A stretch of 64,000 bases of DNA from ZC4RG30 sp039917615 (GTDB lineage: Bacteria; Pseudomonadota; Gammaproteobacteria; Steroidobacterales; Steroidobacteraceae): positions 1 through 64,000 of the forward strand of contig JBDSJD010000048.1 in assembly GCA_039917615.1 (NCBI GenBank), written 5' to 3'. The position numbers and the translations under genes were made by a program. Numbering within the stretch: the stretch's first letter is position 1; each line of letters starts with the position of its first letter. Below, piece by piece: positions 42,365 through 51,470 of the stretch. The notes below the pieces were generated by a model. The model worked only from the letters and a program-made list of their open reading frames with translations, searched no databases and was not told where the DNA came from.

Positions 42365-43219
42365 CTAGTGCAAACCGGTCAGCCCGGCACCCGCATTGGG
42401 ATGGAAAAGCTGCTGCCCCTCAACCCGGTAGCCCGCGATTTCGCGCTGACCTTCCGTTGACAGCAGGAAATCGATGAATTGCCGCCCCAGTGCAGCCTTG
42501 GTGCCGGGATGCTTTGCGGGATTTACCAGAATCAGACTGTACTGGTTGAAAAGTCGGGGATCTCCTTCCACCAGCGCCTGCAATCCGCCCTTGTTGCGGA
42601 AGCTGATCCATGTTGCCCGATCAGTCAGAACATACGCATCGGTTGCCACAGCGATGTTCAATGCCGGGCCCATGCCCTGGCCCACCGCGCGATACCAGGC
42701 ATTGTTGCCACCGGGTTCGATGTCCAGGCCCGCTGCCTTCCACAACCGCAGCTCGGCCTGATGCGTGCCGGAACGGTCGCCACGGGAAACGAACGGGAAC
42801 CGCCCCTTGTTTATTGTCTGCAGTGCCAGTGTGACGTCCTTGCTTCCCCGGATGCCGGCCGGGTCCGCAGCAGGACCTACGATAAGAAAATCGTTGTACA
42901 TGACCAGTTGGCGCTGCAGTCCGAAGCCTTCGGCGACGAAGCGCGCTTCCGCATCGGGGTCGTGTACGAGGACCACGTCCGCATCACCACGGCGGGCCGT
43001 CTCCAGCGCCTGGCCCGTGCCCTGGGCAATTACCTTCACGGTGATGCCGGTGCGCGCCTTGACCAAGGGCAACAGATATCCGAAGAGTCCGGAATCCTGC
43101 GTGGAGGTCGTGGAAGCGACAACGATGGAGCGATCATCGCTGGCTGCGTGCGCGGACCAGGAAGAACCCGCGGCAAGCACCAGGCTGGTCGTCAGCAGAA
43201 TCATCATCCGTCTGTTCAT
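42365..43219 (-). CDS. tupA: tungstate ABC transporter substrate-binding protein
   Basis: Periplasmic oxyanion-binding protein, 284 aa, with a signal peptide (MNRRMMILLTTSLVLAAG, cleavage near AHAA) and the TupA ligand loop ASTTSTQDSGLFGYLLP, followed by NDFLIVGP and FVSRGDRSGTHQAE. The TTS pattern favours tungstate over molybdate or sulfate. ATG at 43219 has GAGG 6 nt upstream; ATG 43231 is an alternative. Third component of the transporter, after the permease and ATPase genes. Confidence 0.9.
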   Translation of the reverse strand: MNRRMMILLTTSLVLAAGSSWSAHAASDDRSIVVASTTSTQDSGLFGYLLPLVKARTGITVKVIAQGTGQALETARRGDADVVLVHDPDAEARFVAEGFGLQRQLVMYNDFLIVGPAADPAGIRGSKDVTLALQTINKGRFPFVSRGDRSGTHQAELRLWKAAGLDIEPGGNNAWYRAVGQGMGPALNIAVATDAYVLTDRATWISFRNKGGLQALVEGDPRLFNQYSLILVNPAKHPGTKAALGRQFIDFLLSTEGQREIAGYRVEGQQLFHPNAGAGLTGLH

Positions 43220-43232
43220 CGTGCACCTCATG

Positions 43233-43958
43233 TCAAAGCAACAACTGCCCGGAGATAAACTTTCGCGCCAGATCGGTGGCCGGATTCACAAGCAGCTGCA
43301 GGGCGGGGCCGCTTTCCACCACCACACCCCGATGCAGCAACACGACATCTCCGGCAAGGCGCGCGGCCTCGCCCAGGTCGTGCGTGGTCATTACCACCTT
43401 CACGCCGCGTGCACTGACAGTTCTCACCAGTTCTTCTATGGCAAGCGTGGCAGCTGGATCCAGACTTGCGGTGGGTTCATCCAGAAACAACACCGCTGGA
43501 TCCCGGGCCAGTGCCCGCGCCAGCGCCAAGCGCTGTCGCTCGCCACCAGACAAGCGCGGCGCGGCCCGGTCCGCCAATTCACGCAGACCCACCAGTGCCA
43601 GCAACTCATCGACTCGGGCGCCGCGCAGCGCGCGGGGCACGCATGCTGTGGCGAGCGCGAAGTGCAGGTTGTCGACCACCGAGCGACGCAGCATCACTGG
43701 CCGCTGGAAGACCAGCGCACGGCGCGTCGGCGCCGTGTCGCCGCGACCGCCCCAGCTGACTGTGCCGGCAGCAGGTTTTATCAATCCCATCGCCACGCGC
43801 AGCAGCGTTGTCTTGCCCGAACCGTTTGGCCCGACAAGCACGGTTGGGGCACCCTCGACAAGGCTCAGCGAAACACCCCGCAGTACCGGAGTGTCCTGAA
43901 AAGAGACGTGCACGTCTTCGAGAACGATCGGCAATTCTGCTGGCGAGGGCAACTTCAC
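43233..43958 (-). CDS. tupC: tungstate ABC transporter ATP-binding protein
   Basis: ABC ATPase, 241 aa, energising tungstate uptake. Walker A GPNGSGKTT (about 43-51), Q loop LVFQRPVML, signature LSGGERQRLALARAL, Walker B AVLFLDEPTASLDP and the His switch TTHD. GTG at 43958 has AAGGA 7 nt upstream and follows the permease stop by 11 nt; a frame extending to 44039 runs inside the permease and is rejected. Confidence 0.92.
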   Translation of the reverse strand: MKLPSPAELPIVLEDVHVSFQDTPVLRGVSLSLVEGAPTVLVGPNGSGKTTLLRVAMGLIKPAAGTVSWGGRGDTAPTRRALVFQRPVMLRRSVVDNLHFALATACVPRALRGARVDELLALVGLRELADRAAPRLSGGERQRLALARALARDPAVLFLDEPTASLDPAATLAIEELVRTVSARGVKVVMTTHDLGEAARLAGDVVLLHRGVVVESGPALQLLVNPATDLARKFISGQLLL

Positions 43959-43969
43959 TGGCTGGTCCT

Positions 43970-44662
43970 TCAGTGCTCGAACCGTGCGCCAGCATGCTTC
44001 ACGGCCCAGGCCGCGACGTTCACGAGCAGCACTATGCACAGCAGGATCAGCCCCAGACCCATCGCCAGCGGCAGATTGCCTTTGGAAGTTTCCAGCGCAA
44101 TCGTGGTGGTCATGGTGCGGGTGAAGCCTTCGATGTTTCCGCCCACGATCAGGATCGAACCGACTTCGGCTGCTGCACGGCCGAATCCCGCCAGCAGCGC
44201 CGTGACCAGCGAAAACCGCGCATCCCAGAGCAGTGCACGCGCGCGACGCAATGGCCCGACACCCATCGCAGAGAGCTCATCGCGGTATTCCAGCCACAGC
44301 TCCTCGATCGTCTGGCGGCTGAGCGCCGCGATGATGGGCAGCACCAGAATCGTCTGTGTGATCACCATGGCTGGCACAGTGAACAGCAGGCCAAGCGAAC
44401 CCAGCGGACCTGCGCGCGACAACAGCAGGTAAATCGCCAGGCCCACGACCACCGGCGGCAGACCCATCAGGGCATTCAGCGTTACCACCACCGCCTGCCG
44501 ACCCGGGAAACGGCTCAACGCAATCAACGCGCCCAACGGCGCACCGAGCAATGCGGCCAGTAGCGTCGCGCTCAAGCTGACGGCCAAAGACAGGCCGACG
44601 ATGGCAAACAGCGCGGGGTCGCCACTCAACACTAGTCCCAGCGCGGAAACCTGCTCGGGCAC
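43970..44662 (-). CDS. tupB: tungstate ABC transporter permease
   Basis: Integral membrane subunit, 230 aa, with about five hydrophobic helices and the coupling loop EYRDELSAMGVGPLRRARALLW that contacts the ATPase, then GFGRAAAEVGSILIVGGNIEG typical of TupB. GTG at 44662 overlaps the yqeB stop (TAGTG), so translation is coupled. Confidence 0.92.
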   Translation of the reverse strand: MPEQVSALGLVLSGDPALFAIVGLSLAVSLSATLLAALLGAPLGALIALSRFPGRQAVVVTLNALMGLPPVVVGLAIYLLLSRAGPLGSLGLLFTVPAMVITQTILVLPIIAALSRQTIEELWLEYRDELSAMGVGPLRRARALLWDARFSLVTALLAGFGRAAAEVGSILIVGGNIEGFTRTMTTTIALETSKGNLPLAMGLGLILLCIVLLVNVAAWAVKHAGARFEH

Positions 44663-45474
44663 TAGCGGCGTTCCCCGGACCTGGAACGACTAGCAACATC
44701 GAGCAAAGACTCCACACCCCGCGCAATGGCCAGTGGTCGCTCGCCCAGCCCTGTTATCTGCGGCTCTCGCCTGGGATCCACCTCCACGACTCTCTGGCCC
44801 TCACGCACCTCGACGCCATCGCGCGTCAGGCCACGCAGCTTGCCAGCAATAGGCGCGCGGATCACATGTTCCTGCAGCTGTCCGACCGGATCCCCGGCCT
44901 GCACGTCCTGACCAAGAGTCGCCACAGTGCGCCAGACACCGGCGCAGGGCGCAATCGCAAACCGCCCGCGGGTCACGCCCGCAAGCGCGTAGGGACCACC
45001 ACTGCGCGCGGCCGCTGGTCGGTCATACAACACTGCTCCCATTGATGACCCCCACTGGGTTTCGACCGCGACATGACAATTCTGCCCCGGGACATAACCC
45101 GGCCCCAGTCCGATGAAGAGATCTGTCTGTGCACGCAGATCCGGCCGCATGCAATCGCGTCGCATCGTCGCGTCGATGATCACCTCGAAGCGGATGGGCG
45201 CAAGCAGGTTTTCAGACAGAGTTACGATAGGCACAGCGTCGCCTGCCTGCCAGCAAGCCTCGACTCCGGCCAGATCCGGTAGCCAGCGCGCTTGCACTCC
45301 CGCAAGCAGCGCAACGCCGTCAAACAGCGCATCGGTAAAAGCCATGCCGCGACGGGCATGCGCCGACTGCGACCGCTCCGAAATCAGCACCCGCCAGCCG
45401 CAGCTGAACAGCCGGTGCGCCACTGCAGAACCCACGTCGCCGCCACCCTGCACCAGGACGCGGCGATCTGTCAT
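44662..45474 (-). CDS. yqeB: YqeB-like molybdenum-hydroxylase system protein
   Basis: A 270-aa protein with an N-terminal dinucleotide-type fold (VLVQGGGDVGSAVAHRLFSCGWRVLI) and a C-terminal barrel-sandwich-like region (LGQDVQAGDPVGQLQEHVIRAP, GKLRGLTRDGVEV). This matches YqeB (EF2563 family), annotated as part of a selenium-dependent molybdenum hydroxylase system but with no settled activity. Here it leads the tungstate transporter operon and faces a formate dehydrogenase. ATG at 45474 fits the family N-terminus; ATG 45501 is possible. Confidence 0.85.
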   Translation of the reverse strand: MTDRRVLVQGGGDVGSAVAHRLFSCGWRVLISERSQSAHARRGMAFTDALFDGVALLAGVQARWLPDLAGVEACWQAGDAVPIVTLSENLLAPIRFEVIIDATMRRDCMRPDLRAQTDLFIGLGPGYVPGQNCHVAVETQWGSSMGAVLYDRPAAARSGGPYALAGVTRGRFAIAPCAGVWRTVATLGQDVQAGDPVGQLQEHVIRAPIAGKLRGLTRDGVEVREGQRVVEVDPRREPQITGLGERPLAIARGVESLLDVASRSRSGERR

Positions 45475-45583
45475 CGGTTGCCATTTTACTGTCGTGGGCA
45501 TGGTTCTTTGTGGACAGAGCCACGGGCTGGGCGCCAGGTCTGCATGATATTCTGCCGCCCTTATTGTGCCCCAGGACGCGCTG

Positions 45584-45599
45584 ACGGGAGTCCTCCCGT
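45584..45599 (+). promoter_or_regulatory. short hairpin before the formate dehydrogenase start
   Basis: Exact 7-base arms ACGGGAG (45584-45590) and CTCCCGT (45593-45599) with a 2-nt loop lie 12 nt before the ATG at 45612, in the 137-bp divergent region. No other Shine-Dalgarno is visible for that ATG. The hairpin could control initiation; the region is too little conserved by eye to call a molybdenum-cofactor riboswitch. Confidence 0.3.
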
Positions 45600-45611
45600 A
45601 ACAACACCCGA

Positions 45612-47402
45612 ATGAGTATCCAAACGAAGAAACCCGAGGCTGCCATCGTGGCCGTTGCGTCCATTGACCAGATGCGGGGACGCCTGCGCAAAAAGACCCA
45701 GCTCAAGGGCCGCCAGCCCGATCATGTGTCGATGAACGAAGTGCTGGCACTGGTTGGTCCCGGTCCGCACCAGCGCGATCTGCTGATCGAGCACCTGCAC
45801 AAGCTGAACGATTTCTATCGCGGGCTGCACGACCGCCATCTGGTGGCACTATCCCGGCAGATGAATATCCCGATGGCGGAGATTTTCGAAGTCGCCACGT
45901 TCTATCACCATTTCGAAGTGCTGCGCGACGGACAGGAGGCAGCGGCGCTTACAGTCCGTGTGTGCGACGGCCTCGCCTGCGAAATGCGCGGCGCGCAAGA
46001 ATTGCTGGCGAGACTTCCGGCATTGCTCGGCGCCGCTGTGCGCGTGATTGCAGCACCCTGTGTGGGTCGCTGTGAACAGGCTCCCGTTGTTGTGGTTGGG
46101 CAGGCGCCAGTGGTCAATGCGGGTGCACAGCAGGTGCAGGTCGCGGTTGCAAGTGGCGACGTCACCCACCCCGTTCCCGCCGATGACGGCGAATTCGACG
46201 CAGCCGCAACCGGACCAGCTCCCATCACCACATCTCCAGGCGAAGTCTCACCTGCCTATGTGGGTCTGCATGGCTATCGCAGCAGGGGCGGCTATCAGCT
46301 CGCCGTTCGCATTCAGCAAGGCAGACTTGCGCCCGATGAAGTGGTGAAAGCCCTGTCGGACTCAGGCCTGCGTGGCCTGGGTGGCGCGGGCTTCCCGGCT
46401 GGACGCAAGTGGGGGATCGTGCGCCAGCAGCCAGCGCCGCGCCTGATGGCCGTCAACATCGACGAAGGCGAACCCGGCACCTTCAAGGACCGCACCTATC
46501 TCGAGCGCGATCCGCATCGCTTCCTTGAAGGTCTGCTGATCGCCGCGCAGGTGGTGGGCACCGAGGCCTGCTACATCTACCTGCGCGACGAATATCACGG
46601 CTGCCGCGCAATCCTGGAACGCGAGCTTGAACTGCTGCGTGCCGATCCTCCGTTTCCCCTGCCCCGCATCGAACTGCGCCGCGGCGCCGGCGCGTACATC
46701 TGCGGCGAAGAGTCCGCGATGATCGAAAGCATCGAGGGCAAGCGTGGCGAGCCGCGCATGCGTCCGCCATACATTGCCGAGGTGGGCCTGTTCGGTCGTC
46801 CCACACTGGAACACAATTTCGAGACCTTGTACTGGGTGCGGGACATCATCGAGCGCGGCGCCGCCTGGTTCAGCGGCTTCGGGCGCCGCGATCGCAAGGG
46901 CCTGCGCTCCTTCAGCGTCAGCGGTCGCGTGAAGGAACCTGGTGTGAAGCTGGCGCCGGCGGGACTCAGCCTGCGTGAGCTGGTAGATGAATACTGTGGC
47001 GGCATGCTGCCCGGCCATGAGCTCTATGCCTATCTGCCCGGCGGCGCTTCGGGCGGTATCCTGCCTGCAAATATGGCCCATATCCCGCTCGACTTCGACA
47101 CCCTGCAGCCCCATGGCTGCTTCATAGGTTCTGCTGCTGTCATCGTACTGAGCAGACATGACAAGGCGCGTGATGCAGCACTGAACATGATGCATTTCTT
47201 CGAACACGAGAGCTGCGGCCAATGCACTCCCTGCCGTGTCGGCACGGGCAAGGCGGCAAAGCTGATGACTGCCGCGAAGTGGGATCACGAAACACTTGAA
47301 GACCTGAACCAGGTGATGGTCGACGCGTCGATCTGCGGGCTGGGACAGGCTGCGCCGAACCCGATCCGCTGTGTTCAGAAATACTTTCCGGACGAGGTCT
47401 GA
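45612..47402 (+). CDS. NAD-dependent formate dehydrogenase FdsG-FdsB fusion (diaphorase subunit)
   Basis: Passes electrons from formate to NAD+. The 596-aa protein joins two subunits that are often separate. Residues about 15-170 are the NuoE/FdsG thioredoxin-like domain with four cluster Cys (VCDGLACEM, CVGRC). After a Pro/Ala linker, residues about 215-596 are the NuoF/FdsB domain with GLRGLGGAGFPAGRKW (NADH), the FMN region ERDPHRFLEG and GAGAYICGEESAMIES, and the 4Fe-4S Cys in SCGQCTPCRVG plus the later CGLG. Formate as donor is inferred from the adjacent FdsA. Confidence 0.93.
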   Translation: MSIQTKKPEAAIVAVASIDQMRGRLRKKTQLKGRQPDHVSMNEVLALVGPGPHQRDLLIEHLHKLNDFYRGLHDRHLVALSRQMNIPMAEIFEVATFYHHFEVLRDGQEAAALTVRVCDGLACEMRGAQELLARLPALLGAAVRVIAAPCVGRCEQAPVVVVGQAPVVNAGAQQVQVAVASGDVTHPVPADDGEFDAAATGPAPITTSPGEVSPAYVGLHGYRSRGGYQLAVRIQQGRLAPDEVVKALSDSGLRGLGGAGFPAGRKWGIVRQQPAPRLMAVNIDEGEPGTFKDRTYLERDPHRFLEGLLIAAQVVGTEACYIYLRDEYHGCRAILERELELLRADPPFPLPRIELRRGAGAYICGEESAMIESIEGKRGEPRMRPPYIAEVGLFGRPTLEHNFETLYWVRDIIERGAAWFSGFGRRDRKGLRSFSVSGRVKEPGVKLAPAGLSLRELVDEYCGGMLPGHELYAYLPGGASGGILPANMAHIPLDFDTLQPHGCFIGSAAVIVLSRHDKARDAALNMMHFFEHESCGQCTPCRVGTGKAAKLMTAAKWDHETLEDLNQVMVDASICGLGQAAPNPIRCVQKYFPDEV

Positions 47403-47403
47403 A

Positions 47404-50268
47404 ATGAGCGTAGCTGAAGACCAGGTCATGAAACCGGTCACGATCGAATTCGAACTGGATGGCAAGAAGGTGCGCGCCCTCACGGGAGAGACCATCCTGC
47501 AGGCTGCAGAACGCCTCGGCACCACGATTCCTCGGCTTTGCTATATGCCGGGCTACCGCGCCGACGGCAATTGCCGCGCCTGCGTGGTCGAGATTGATGG
47601 CGAGCGCGCCCTGGCGCCTTCCTGCTGCCGCGCGCCGGCGGCCGGCATGAAAGTGAAGTCGAACAGCGAGCGGGCGCAGAAGAGCCAGAAGATGGTCGTG
47701 GAGATGCTGCTCTCCGACCTGCCGGAGCAGGGCTACAAGTGGATCGGCGACGACTCCACCCGCCAGCACGGCGAGCTCAGCGACTGGGCCGCGCGACTGG
47801 GCATCACGGTGCGTCCGGCCCTCAAGGCACTCACGCGCGAACAGCCTGCCTGCGACCTTTCACATCCGGCCATGGCCGTGAACCTCGAGTCCTGCATCCA
47901 GTGCAATCGCTGCGTACGCGCCTGTCGCGAAGAACAGGTCAACGATGTGATTGGCTACGCTTTCCGCGGCGGCGCCAGCGCCATCGTGTTCGATCTTGCG
48001 GATCCAATGGGCGACAGCACCTGCGTCGCCTGCGGCGAGTGTGTGCAGGCCTGCCCCACCGGCGCACTGATGCCCAAGACGCAGCTCGGTTCGCAGGCCG
48101 TGGACAAGAAAATCGATTCAGTGTGTCCGTTCTGCGGCGTTGGCTGCCTGCTCACCTACAATGTGAAGAACGGCGAAATAATCAGCGTCGATGGGCGAGA
48201 TGGCCCGGCGAACCACAATCGCCTGTGCGTGAAGGGCCGTTTCGGCTTCGACTACGTACACCATCCCCAACGCCTGACGATGCCGCTGATCCGCAAGGCC
48301 GGTATCGAGAAAAAATCCGCTGAGGTCGGCGATCCGGCCAAGTGGCGCGACGTCTTCCGCGAAGCAACCTGGGATGAGGCGCTGGACCTTACTGCCGCGA
48401 AGCTCAAGGGGCTGCGCGACACGCATGGCCTCAAAGCCCTGGCCGGATTCGGCTCAGCCAAGGGCAGCAACGAAGAGGCCTACCTGTTCCAAAAGCTTGT
48501 TCGTACGGGTTTTGGCAGCAATAACGTCGACCATTGCACCCGCCTCTGCCACGCGTCGAGCGTCGCGGCGCTGCTGGAAGGCGTGGGTTCTGCAGCCGTC
48601 AGCAACCAGGTCGGCGACGTCGAGCACTCAGATCTGATTCTGGTGATCGGCTCGAACCCCACCGCCAACCATCCGGTCGCTGCCACGTGGATGAAGAACG
48701 CCGCCCAGCGTGGCACGAAGATCGTGCTCGCCGACCCGCGCATTACCGACATCGGCCGCTACGCCTGGCAGACCCTGCAGTTCCGCGCCGACACAGATGT
48801 CGCGCTGTTGAATGCATTGATTCACACGGTAATCGATGAAGGTCTCGTCAACGAGGAGTTCATCCGCACCCGTGCGAACAATTTCGAAGCCCTGAAAGAG
48901 AATGTAAAGGGCTACAGCGCCGAGGCCATGGCGCCCATCTGCGGCATCCCCGCCGAAACCATCCGCGAGGTCGCGCGGGCGTTCGCCACGGCGAAAGCTG
49001 CCATGATCCTTTGGGGCATGGGCATCAGCCAGCACGTGCACGGCACCGACAATGCCCGCTGCCTGATCGCCCTTGCATGCGTCACGGGCCAGATCGGCAA
49101 ACCAGGCAGTGGACTGCATCCGCTGCGCGGCCAGAACAATGTGCAGGGCGCCAGCGACGCGGGCCTGATCCCGATGATGCTGCCCAATTACCAGCGGGTG
49201 ACGAACGTGGCAGCGCGCGAGCGCTTCGAGAAATTCTGGGACACCAAGCTCGACGACAAGCCGGGCTATACGGTAGTCGAGATCATGGACAAGTGCCTGG
49301 TCGACGACAGCGATCCGCACAAGATCCGCGGCATGTACATCATGGGCGAGAACCCGGCGATGAGTGATCCGGACCTGAATCACGCGCGCGAGGCTTTGTG
49401 CGCGCTCGATCATCTGGTCGTGCAGGACATATTCATGACCGAGACGGCGTGGTACGCAGATGTGGTGTTGCCCGCAAGCGCCTGGCCGGAGAAGACCGGC
49501 ACTGTCACGAATACCGATCGCATGGTGCAGATGGGCCGTCGCGCACTCGATCCGCCTGGCGACGCGCGCCCGGACCTGTGGATCATCCAGGAGATCGCGA
49601 AGCGCATGGGTCTGCCCTGGAACTATCAGGGTGAAGAGAGCGGTGTGGCGGCGGTTTACGAGGAAATGCGTGAGGCGATGAAGGAAGTAATTGGTGGCAT
49701 CAGCTGGGAACGCCTGATGAAGGAATCCAGCGTCACCTATCCATGCCTGAGCGACAGCGATCCGGGCCAGCCAACGGTATTCATCGACGATTTCCCGACT
49801 GTAGACGGACGCGCGACATTGGTGCCCGCCGATATCATTCCGGCAAACGAACGGCCTGATGCCGACTACCCCTATGTGCTGATCACGGGCCGGCAACTCG
49901 AACACTGGCACACGGGCAGCATGACCCGCCGCGCCAGCGTGCTCGACGCCCTGGAACCTGTCGCCACCGCATCGATGAACGGCGCCGAGCTGCGCCGGCT
50001 GGGACTCGACGCCGGCGACACGATCACGGTGCGGTCACGGCGCGGTGAAGTGGCCATTGCAATCCGCCGTGATGACGGCACGCCAGATGGCACCATCTTC
50101 ATTCCCTTTGCGTACTACGAGGCGGCAGCCAACTCGCTGACCAACGCGGCGCTGGACCCTGTCGGCAAGATTCCGGAATTCAAGTACTGCGCCGTGGCGG
50201 TCTCAAAGGGAGGCACAGTGGCGGCAACATTGGGCTACAGCCGCGCCGGGGATGAGGTGACAGTCTGA
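47404..50268 (+). CDS. fdsA: formate dehydrogenase catalytic subunit, Mo/W-bis-PGD
   Basis: Oxidises formate to CO2 at a molybdenum or tungsten bis-pterin centre. The 954-aa protein has an N-terminal 2Fe-2S domain (Cys about 46, 57, 60 and 74/75), two further cluster regions (SCIQCNRCVRAC and CVACGECVQAC), the MoCo-proximal 4Fe-4S motif VCPFCGVGC, and the active-site VDHCTRLCHASS with a Cys, not selenocysteine, ligand followed by His. The C-terminal molybdopterin-dinucleotide domain carries QLEHWHTGSMTRRA. ATG at 47404 follows the fusion gene by 1 nt. Confidence 0.95.
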   Translation: MSVAEDQVMKPVTIEFELDGKKVRALTGETILQAAERLGTTIPRLCYMPGYRADGNCRACVVEIDGERALAPSCCRAPAAGMKVKSNSERAQKSQKMVVEMLLSDLPEQGYKWIGDDSTRQHGELSDWAARLGITVRPALKALTREQPACDLSHPAMAVNLESCIQCNRCVRACREEQVNDVIGYAFRGGASAIVFDLADPMGDSTCVACGECVQACPTGALMPKTQLGSQAVDKKIDSVCPFCGVGCLLTYNVKNGEIISVDGRDGPANHNRLCVKGRFGFDYVHHPQRLTMPLIRKAGIEKKSAEVGDPAKWRDVFREATWDEALDLTAAKLKGLRDTHGLKALAGFGSAKGSNEEAYLFQKLVRTGFGSNNVDHCTRLCHASSVAALLEGVGSAAVSNQVGDVEHSDLILVIGSNPTANHPVAATWMKNAAQRGTKIVLADPRITDIGRYAWQTLQFRADTDVALLNALIHTVIDEGLVNEEFIRTRANNFEALKENVKGYSAEAMAPICGIPAETIREVARAFATAKAAMILWGMGISQHVHGTDNARCLIALACVTGQIGKPGSGLHPLRGQNNVQGASDAGLIPMMLPNYQRVTNVAARERFEKFWDTKLDDKPGYTVVEIMDKCLVDDSDPHKIRGMYIMGENPAMSDPDLNHAREALCALDHLVVQDIFMTETAWYADVVLPASAWPEKTGTVTNTDRMVQMGRRALDPPGDARPDLWIIQEIAKRMGLPWNYQGEESGVAAVYEEMREAMKEVIGGISWERLMKESSVTYPCLSDSDPGQPTVFIDDFPTVDGRATLVPADIIPANERPDADYPYVLITGRQLEHWHTGSMTRRASVLDALEPVATASMNGAELRRLGLDAGDTITVRSRRGEVAIAIRRDDGTPDGTIFIPFAYYEAAANSLTNAALDPVGKIPEFKYCAVAVSKGGTVAATLGYSRAGDEVTV

Positions 50269-50279
50269 GCCAGGCACTG

Positions 50280-51470
50280 TTGCCGGCTGCAGCTACGCGC
50301 GCCATCCTTTCGCGCGTGTCTGCGCTGCCATCGGAGCAGCTGGCCCTGGGCCGATGCCATGGGCGGATCCTGCGCCAAACCGTGCATGCCGAACGCGACA
50401 ACCCGCCCTTTGACCGCGTCTGCATGGATGGCATTGCCATCGCGAGCACTGCTTTCAATGCCGGCACGCGCCACTTCCGCATCCAGGCAACGCAGGCTGC
50501 CGGCGATGTGCCGCTGCGGCTCGATGCGCCGGATGCAGCCATAGAGGTGATGACGGGCGCAGTGTTGCCGCATGGCACGGACTGCGTGATCCCGCTGGAG
50601 GAATACGATCTCGCCGCAGCGCAACTCACACTGCGGGCAGAAGCCAGCGCCGAACCCTGGCGCAGCGTGCAGCGCCGTGGTTCGGACAGCATGCCCGGCG
50701 TTCCCATGCTGACCATCGGCATGCGCCTGGGTGCCGCGGAGGTCGCGGTGGTGGCATCGGCCGGGCTTGCCGAAGTTGCGGTCAGCCGCCAGCCACGCGT
50801 GATGGTGATCTCCACCGGCGACGAACTCATCGAACCTGGCCAGCCCATCGCCGACCATCAGGTACGGCGCTCGAATTCCTACGCAGTCAACGCGGCGCTG
50901 CGGCTGCAGGGTTTCGAAGCGGTCGCGGCAACCCATCTGCCGGACCACAAGGCGTTCATGCAGCAGCAGCTCGGTGAAATCCTTGGCGGCCACGATGTGC
51001 TGGTATTGAGCGGTGGCGTGTCGAAAGGCAAGTTCGACTTTGTACCCACCGTGCTGAAAGAGCTTGGTGTGGAAGAAGTCTTCTACCAGGTGGCGCAGCG
51101 ACCGGGTCGACCCATGTGGTTCGGCGTAGGTCCGGCTGGACAGCTGGTATTCGGTCTGCCCGGCAACCCGGTGTCCACGCTGATCTGTCTCGCACGCTAT
51201 GTACTGCCAGCATTGCGGGAGCTAATGCTGTGGCATGCCCCAGCGCGCGAACGCGTCGCGATGCGCGAGGCAGCAGACGGCCGCAAGATGACCTATTTCA
51301 TGCCGGTGGCGTTGGGCCCGGAAGCCGCCTCGCTGGCGATGGCCAGCGCCCGTCCTCCGCATGGCTCCGGTGATTTCCTCGCGCTTGCGGGCACCGACGG
51401 CTTCGTCGAACTGCCGCCCCAGCCAGAAGGCTATGCCGCGGGATTCATCGCGGATTTCTATCGCTGGTGA
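50280..51470 (+). CDS. moeA: molybdopterin molybdotransferase
   Basis: Inserts molybdate (or tungstate) into adenylylated molybdopterin. The 396-aa protein has LALGRCHGRILRQ, DNPPFDRVCMDGIA, VMTGAVLPHGTDCVIP and the MPT-binding VMVISTGDELIEPG and LVLSGGVSKGKFDFVP, then FGLPGNPVSTL. TTG at 50280 with AGG 5 nt upstream is the only supported start: an in-frame stop at 50253 excludes a longer protein. 11 nt after fdsA. The 3' end overlaps mobA by 26 nt. Confidence 0.93.
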   Translation: MPAAATRAILSRVSALPSEQLALGRCHGRILRQTVHAERDNPPFDRVCMDGIAIASTAFNAGTRHFRIQATQAAGDVPLRLDAPDAAIEVMTGAVLPHGTDCVIPLEEYDLAAAQLTLRAEASAEPWRSVQRRGSDSMPGVPMLTIGMRLGAAEVAVVASAGLAEVAVSRQPRVMVISTGDELIEPGQPIADHQVRRSNSYAVNAALRLQGFEAVAATHLPDHKAFMQQQLGEILGGHDVLVLSGGVSKGKFDFVPTVLKELGVEEVFYQVAQRPGRPMWFGVGPAGQLVFGLPGNPVSTLICLARYVLPALRELMLWHAPARERVAMREAADGRKMTYFMPVALGPEAASLAMASARPPHGSGDFLALAGTDGFVELPPQPEGYAAGFIADFYRW

